A stretch of DNA of 64,000 nucleotides from Flaviaestuariibacter sp. (GTDB taxonomy: Bacteria; Bacteroidota; Bacteroidia; Chitinophagales; Chitinophagaceae), in contig JAOQAI010000016.1 of the NCBI GenBank assembly GCA_025963645.1, positions 1 through 64,000 of the forward strand. Reading direction: 5' to 3'. Within the stretch, counting starts at the first letter, position 1. Every line of letters starts with the position of its first letter. The notes beneath the pieces were generated by a model. That model saw only the letters and a list, made by a program, of their open reading frames with translations. It searched no databases and was not told the DNA's origin. Below are positions 60,042-64,000 of this stretch, one piece after another. A program made the position numbers and the translations under genes.

Positions 60042-60374
60042 TCACCTTATATCGTTATCTAAATCATTACTCCAACTGATTATTAGTTTATGGAAAAGCT
60101 CGGTACAGGTAACACTATTATGTTCTTTTTCTAAAATAGTATTCAAAGCACGGCTAGGGTCGCTCATATACATTTGCGCGGTTTCCATAACAATAAATCC
60201 TTGGTTTAAAGAAATCAGATAATCAACCGCTGCAAATAAACCATCGCAGTCAAATTCCTTTTCCCTGCAAGCTACCGTAAGGGGAGTAGCATCGCTCATT
60301 TGAGCGTCTTTACTCTTAACAAGAAACCGGGTGATCTCAAAGAATTTTCTATCATAAGACAACCTCGTCATCAT
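60042..60374 (-). CDS. hypothetical protein
   Basis: 110 residues, helical and acidic, with an ankyrin-like stretch (DATPLTVACREKEFDCDGLFAAVDYLISLNQGFIV) but only one unit. Not recognised. In the same AT-rich patch as the WG and DUF2971 genes. Confidence 0.5.
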   Translation of the reverse strand: MMTRLSYDRKFFEITRFLVKSKDAQMSDATPLTVACREKEFDCDGLFAAVDYLISLNQGFIVMETAQMYMSDPSRALNTILEKEHNSVTCTELFHKLIISWSNDLDNDIR

Positions 60375-60482
60375 CGCTTATATTTTTTATTGCTACTTCT
60401 CCCAAATTTAGTTAGTAGTTGAAAGAAAATGGGATAGTAATAATTAAAGTCCAGATATAATATTATTCACCTAATCCAAACC

Positions 60483-60507
60483 ATCCACCCAAATCCCGGC
60501 TCAGACG
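60483..60507 (+). repeat. dispersed ATCCACCCAAATC repeat, copy 3
   Basis: ATCCACCCAAATCCCGGCTC followed by AGACG, 22 of 25 identical to 53729-53753, and like the copy before thyA. It precedes the rpsA terminator. Confidence 0.55.
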
Positions 60508-60537
60508 AAAAAAACCCTCAGCTTTCGCCGAGGGTTT
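60508..60537 (-). terminator. terminator of rpsA
   Basis: AAACCCTC (60512-60519) pairs with GAGGGTTT (60530-60537); on the minus strand the hairpin is followed by TTTTTTTCG. It lies 23 nt after the rpsA stop. Confidence 0.85.
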
Positions 60538-60559
60538 CACATATAAAGTGCTGTGCAGC

Positions 60560-62620
60560 TTACGCCTCTGTTTCAGGCTTTTCTTCAGCAGGTGCATCAG
60601 CGGCTGGTGTGCCACCTTTCTCTTCCTGTTGCAGCTTCTCGCGGATCTGTGCCAGTGCGCTCAGGTCACCCAAGGTAGATTTCTCTACTTTCGCTTGAAC
60701 GGCTTTTACTGCTTTGGCAGTTTTTTCACCTTCAGCACGGGCTTCTTTGCGGGCAACATTCACCTCGTCGGCTTTTACTTGCTCCCAGATGCGGGCATGC
60801 GATACTACGATGCGCTTTTCATTACGATCGAATTCGATCACCATGAATTGTGCGGTCTCGTCGGCACCTACGCTCTTGCCATCTTCTTTCGCCAGGTGAC
60901 GGTTCGGCGCGAAGCCTTCCAGTCCGTAAGGCAATTGAACGGTAGCACCTTTGTCGTCTTTGCGAGACACGGTACCCTCGTGAATAGAACCGATAGCGAA
61001 GGTATCCTGCAGGCTGTTCCAAGGATCTTCTTCCAGTTGCTTGTGTCCGAGTTGCAGCTTGCGGTTTTCTTTATCGATACCGAGGATCGCAACGTCGATG
61101 TTCTCACCCACTTTGGTAAACTCGGTCGGGTGATTGAAACGCTTCAACCAGCTCAGGTCGGAGATATGGATCATACCACCAATGCCGGAGGTCAGTTCTA
61201 CAAACACACCGTACGGCGTGATGTTCTTCACCGCACCGGTATGACGGCTGCCTTCAGGGAAGGACGTTTCGATATCAGACCAAGGATCGTTAGACAATTG
61301 CTTGATAGAAAGGCTCATCTTGCGGCTGTCCTTATCAAGGGTCACCACTTTCGCCTCATGCTCGTCTCCCAGTTTGAAGAACTCTTTCGCATTGATCGGC
61401 GTGTTAGCCCAAGTAATTTCAGATACGTGAACCAGGCCTTCTACACCTGCCATGATCTCAAGGAATGCACCATAGTCTTCGATGTTCACTACGCGACCTT
61501 TTACAGTAGAACCTTCGGCAATGGTTTCAGGCAACACATCCCAAGGGTGTGGTGTCAATTGCTTCAAGCCTAAAGAGATTCTTCTCTTCTCGTCGTCGAA
61601 ATCCAGAACTACTACATTCACTTTTTGGTCCAGCTTCAACACCTCTGAAGGGTGGTTGATGCGGCCCCATGAAATATCGGTGATGTACAGCAAACCATCT
61701 AAGCCGCCGAGGTCCATGAACGCACCGAAATCGGTGATGTTCTTGACAGTACCTTCCAGTACCTGGCCTTTTTCCAGCTGGCCGATGATCTGTGCACGTT
61801 GTGCTTCGATATCGCTTTCGATAAGGGCTTTGTGAGAAACAACCGCGTTCTTGATGGCTTCGTTGATCTTCACCACTTTGAACTCCATTGTTTTGCCTAC
61901 GAACTGATCGTAATCAGTTACCGGCTTCACGTCGATCTGCGAACCTGGTAAGAATGTTTCCATACCAAATACGTCTACGATCAAGCCACCTTTTGTTTTG
62001 CTGGTAACGGTACCGGTAACGATCTCACCTGTTTTGTGGATTTCAACGATACGCTCCCAGGCACGGGTAACGCGGGCTTGCTTGCGGCTTAGGTTCAGGT
62101 TACCATCGCGGTCTTCCTTATCCACTACCATTACTTCCACTTCGTCACCTACTTTCAAACCTTGCAGGTCGCGGAACTCGTTCAGCGAAACCAGACCGTC
62201 GGATTTAAAACCAATGTTCAGAACAACGTCTGTTTTAGTGATACCTACTACTAAACCTTTGATCAGTTCGCCATCGTTCAGTTGAACAAAAGTGTTCTCG
62301 TAAACATGGTCGTACTTGTCTTTTTCGGCTTGCGTGTAAGTAGCCACGTTGCGCTTGTCGATGCTCCAGTCGAAGTCATCATGAGCGGTAACGATGCGCT
62401 CTTCTACTTGCGGGGTTACTTCTACATTGCTTTCTACTGCAGGAGCAGCTTCAGCAGTGGCTGTTTCAGTAGCCGTTTCTGGAGTACTTTCAGAAGCAGT
62501 GGCTTCTGTTGCGTCAGGTGCATTTGTTGTCGCTGTAGTCGCGTCAGTTGTCTCTGTTTGAGCAACCGGTGCAGACTCCTGGCCTTCAGCGTTTGGGTTA
62601 TTAATTTGATTCTCTTCCAT
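60560..62620 (-). CDS. rpsA: 30S ribosomal protein S1
   Basis: 686 residues. Six S1/OB-fold domains from about residue 100 to 600 (for example GQVLEGTVKNITDFGAFMDLGGLDGLLYITDISWGRINHPSEVLKLDQKVNVVVLDFDDEKRRISLGLKQL), with an acidic, Ala/Thr-rich N-terminal extension and a charged tail. It binds mRNA on the small subunit and substitutes for the weak Shine-Dalgarno signals of this group. TATTTTTG promoter upstream. Confidence 0.96.
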   Translation of the reverse strand: MEENQINNPNAEGQESAPVAQTETTDATTATTNAPDATEATASESTPETATETATAEAAPAVESNVEVTPQVEERIVTAHDDFDWSIDKRNVATYTQAEKDKYDHVYENTFVQLNDGELIKGLVVGITKTDVVLNIGFKSDGLVSLNEFRDLQGLKVGDEVEVMVVDKEDRDGNLNLSRKQARVTRAWERIVEIHKTGEIVTGTVTSKTKGGLIVDVFGMETFLPGSQIDVKPVTDYDQFVGKTMEFKVVKINEAIKNAVVSHKALIESDIEAQRAQIIGQLEKGQVLEGTVKNITDFGAFMDLGGLDGLLYITDISWGRINHPSEVLKLDQKVNVVVLDFDDEKRRISLGLKQLTPHPWDVLPETIAEGSTVKGRVVNIEDYGAFLEIMAGVEGLVHVSEITWANTPINAKEFFKLGDEHEAKVVTLDKDSRKMSLSIKQLSNDPWSDIETSFPEGSRHTGAVKNITPYGVFVELTSGIGGMIHISDLSWLKRFNHPTEFTKVGENIDVAILGIDKENRKLQLGHKQLEEDPWNSLQDTFAIGSIHEGTVSRKDDKGATVQLPYGLEGFAPNRHLAKEDGKSVGADETAQFMVIEFDRNEKRIVVSHARIWEQVKADEVNVARKEARAEGEKTAKAVKAVQAKVEKSTLGDLSALAQIREKLQQEEKGGTPAADAPAEEKPETEA

Positions 62621-62648
62621 AAAAATCCCGCTGTTTTATTCGGGGGTG

Positions 62649-62656
62649 CAAAAATA
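62649..62656 (-). promoter_or_regulatory. -7 box (TATTTTTG) for rpsA
   Basis: Exact TAnnTTTG match on the minus strand, 28 nt before the ATG at 62620. No -33 TTTG at the right spacing. Confidence 0.45.
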
Positions 62657-62787
62657 CGGGCTTTAAACGGGAATGAAGCGGGAAAGGGAAGCGTTTTTTA
62701 AATTCCTTAGCAATCCGGTAAAGCGCTGGAGGAGCCGTTTAGCCTGTTATTGATTGCATTTCTATGGCAAACCTCCACAATCCTACT

Positions 62788-62795
62788 TATGTTTG
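62788..62795 (+). promoter_or_regulatory. -7 box (TATGTTTG) before the lipid A deacylase gene
   Basis: Exact TAnnTTTG match. The predicted transcript would begin near 62802, which supports the ATG at 62817 over the ATG at 62796 or 62754. Confidence 0.5.
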
Positions 62796-62816
62796 ATGCA
62801 TCAGAACTTTAGCTTC

Positions 62817-63896
62817 ATGCAACACTTCTCCCGACTTCTTACTTCCCTCTTGCTTTTGCTTTGCCTGCAAGACCAACTATGGGCGCAACAGAAGTCGATC
62901 TCCTTTGGAATGCAAGCACATTTGGGCTCCATCATAGCTTCCGAACCCGAAGCGGCCTATGTCCGCGACTCCTACACCTCTTTTATAGAAGCCAGCGTAC
63001 GCTGGCAAAAGGATGGCAGCCAACCCTGGCACCGGGCCAATAATTACCCGCAGCTGGGCATTGCGGCCTTTTACGGCAACCCGGGAAGCCGGCAGTATAT
63101 CGGGAAACTGGCAGGTGTACTTCCCTTTATTCATTTTCCGGTGGTTAGGGGTGAACGGTTTAAATCGGGTTTTCGTTTGGGAACAGGAGCCGCATGGATC
63201 GAAAAACCCTACCGGGTACATACAAATCATAAGAACACGCTTCTTGGGAGTAGCTTCAATTATTTTATCAGCCTGATGCTGGAGAACGAGGTGAAGATTT
63301 CAAAAGAATTGTCGCTGAGTGCCGGTGTTTCGTTCAGCCATCTTTCCAACAGCGATATCAAGATGCCGAATTTTGGACTAAACCTGCCGACCGTGAGTGT
63401 AGGCGCCCGGTGGAGCCCGCACGAAACCATATTGGAGAAAAAGACCCTGCCAAGGCAAGCAAGAAACTTGGACTGGCGGGTGTTTGCTACTGCCGGCACC
63501 AAGCAAACGCCCTGGGTGGGTAGTCCTCGCTATGTAGTGCCGGCATTGAATGCGGAAGTTGCAAAACCACTTGGCGCTAGTGGCGCCTGGGGTGTCGGTG
63601 CGGCTCTTCAATATGACAAGTCGCTAAACAGCGACCCCTCTGGTTATGCGTTAACAAAGAACGGCTCCAAAAATCTGCAAGCAGGGGTGCACTTTTTTTA
63701 TGAGCGAAAGCTGGGTGCCTTATCGTTGCCTTTGCAGTTAGGCGCTTATGTATTGAATCCTGAAAAGGGTCAAACTTTTTATCAAACCTTAGGCATTCGT
63801 TACCGGATAGGTAAGCATTGGTCGGCGGCGTTCAATCTGAAGGCACACGGGCTACAAGTGGATTATACACATGCCGGCTTTGGTTACCATTTTTAA
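62817..63896 (+). CDS. acyloxyacyl hydrolase / lipid A deacylase (PagL-like)
   Basis: 359 residues from the ATG at 62817, which begins a signal peptide (MQHFSRLLTSLLLLLCLQDQ then LWAQ). Beta-barrel outer membrane enzyme removing an acyl chain from lipid A. Catalytic His/Ser motif SAGVSFSHLSNSDIKMPNFGLNLPTVSVG and strands ending in GFGYHF. The C-terminal half repeats a barrel-like layout, so it may be a larger member of the family. Confidence 0.75.
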   Translation: MQHFSRLLTSLLLLLCLQDQLWAQQKSISFGMQAHLGSIIASEPEAAYVRDSYTSFIEASVRWQKDGSQPWHRANNYPQLGIAAFYGNPGSRQYIGKLAGVLPFIHFPVVRGERFKSGFRLGTGAAWIEKPYRVHTNHKNTLLGSSFNYFISLMLENEVKISKELSLSAGVSFSHLSNSDIKMPNFGLNLPTVSVGARWSPHETILEKKTLPRQARNLDWRVFATAGTKQTPWVGSPRYVVPALNAEVAKPLGASGAWGVGAALQYDKSLNSDPSGYALTKNGSKNLQAGVHFFYERKLGALSLPLQLGAYVLNPEKGQTFYQTLGIRYRIGKHWSAAFNLKAHGLQVDYTHAGFGYHF

Positions 63897-63902
63897 ACTG
63901 CC

Positions 63903-64000
63903 ATGAAAAACAAGCTATTTCTACTTTCCCTCTTCTGCGCTTGCTTTTTAGCACAATGCAAAAAGCCGGGCTGCTTTACCGACACGGGCACTTTGGTTTC
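63903..64000 (+). CDS. head-GIN domain lipoprotein, N-terminal fragment
   Basis: Starts 6 nt after the deacylase stop and runs off the window. The first 32 residues (MKNKLFLLSLFCACFLAQCK, then KPGCFTDTGTLVS) carry a lipobox (AQC) and the CFTxTG motif that opens the DUF2807 (head GIN) domain of Bacteroidota surface lipoproteins. Probably co-transcribed with the deacylase. Confidence 0.6.
   Translation, partial: MKNKLFLLSLFCACFLAQCKKPGCFTDTGTLV

Noticed and set aside
60548-61573. 341-residue plus-strand ORF
   Set aside because: It is fully antisense to rpsA, has the Cys/Phe/Arg-rich composition of a shadow frame and no family resemblance.
1-64000. CRISPR array
   Set aside because: No set of equal-length direct repeats with regular spacers was found; the repeats present are dispersed singly.

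Overview
The window looks like a chromosomal segment of a Bacteroidota bacterium, most likely of the family Chitinophagaceae. Evidence: many genes start just downstream of a TAnnTTTG box, the -7 element of Bacteroidota sigma-A promoters, and most lack a Shine-Dalgarno sequence. The content is also typical: an outer-membrane beta-barrel receptor with a carboxypeptidase-like N-domain, NamZ, a six-domain S1 protein, split pntA, four-helix-bundle and WG-repeat proteins, and many language-like intergenic repeats (aaaatgtaaaat, gtgagtagtgag, ctctcctttaggagaggg). I ran no database search; every identification comes from reading the proteins.

Layout. 1-1,170: the end of an IS3-like element and a lone AT-rich lipoprotein gene. 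1,170-5,720: a giant CheB/CheR/PAS/histidine kinase interrupted by an in-frame TAG. 6-18 kb: mostly housekeeping (acyl-CoA carboxylase beta subunit, anchor-J lipoproteins, YiiX-like hydrolase, RNase H, ManA, YraN, XerD, MpaB-like oxygenase, response regulator, TonB-type receptor). 18.4-25 kb: a stress-like island of small, very hydrophilic, probably disordered proteins mixed with OmdA-like, acylphosphatase, Tet-type MFS, GNAT and Hsp20 genes. 25-30.4 kb: lytic transglycosylase, fatty acid hydroxylase, HsdR_N nuclease-like protein, AMP nucleosidase and a double ABC ATPase. 30.4-31.4 kb: a second lone AT-rich gene with the same leader as the one at 407, followed by a 207-bp element bounded by inverted repeats. 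31.5-56.5 kb: core metabolism and envelope (Hbd, YigZ, RibD, PrmC, ExbB/ExbD, SPFH, OmpA, PepT, FKBP, NamZ, Fmt, LysM, RsmF, PntAB, DHFR/ThyA, tRNA-Val, proline dehydrogenase, thioesterase, PlsC, SIMPL, di-haem peroxidase). 56.8-60.4 kb: an AT-rich accessory patch with several broken genes, DUF2971 and a WG-repeat protein. 60.5-64 kb: rpsA, a PagL-like lipid A deacylase and the start of a GIN-domain lipoprotein.

Functional groupings: pntAa-pntAb-pntB form an NAD(P) transhydrogenase operon; thyA-folA overlap and couple dTMP synthesis to folate recycling; exbB-exbD supply a TonB-type energiser; omdA-like and acyP overlap; rnhA overlaps the YiiX-like gene.

The most unusual features are the near-identical leader in front of two unrelated orphan genes, the small-protein island with shared upstream motifs and Shine-Dalgarno-like leaders, and short repeats that have become part of coding sequences (three in fmt, one each in the ABC ATPase and rsmF, and several that supply stop codons). 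Five reading frames appear broken, by in-frame stops or apparent 1-nt shifts; this may be real decay or base-level sequence error.
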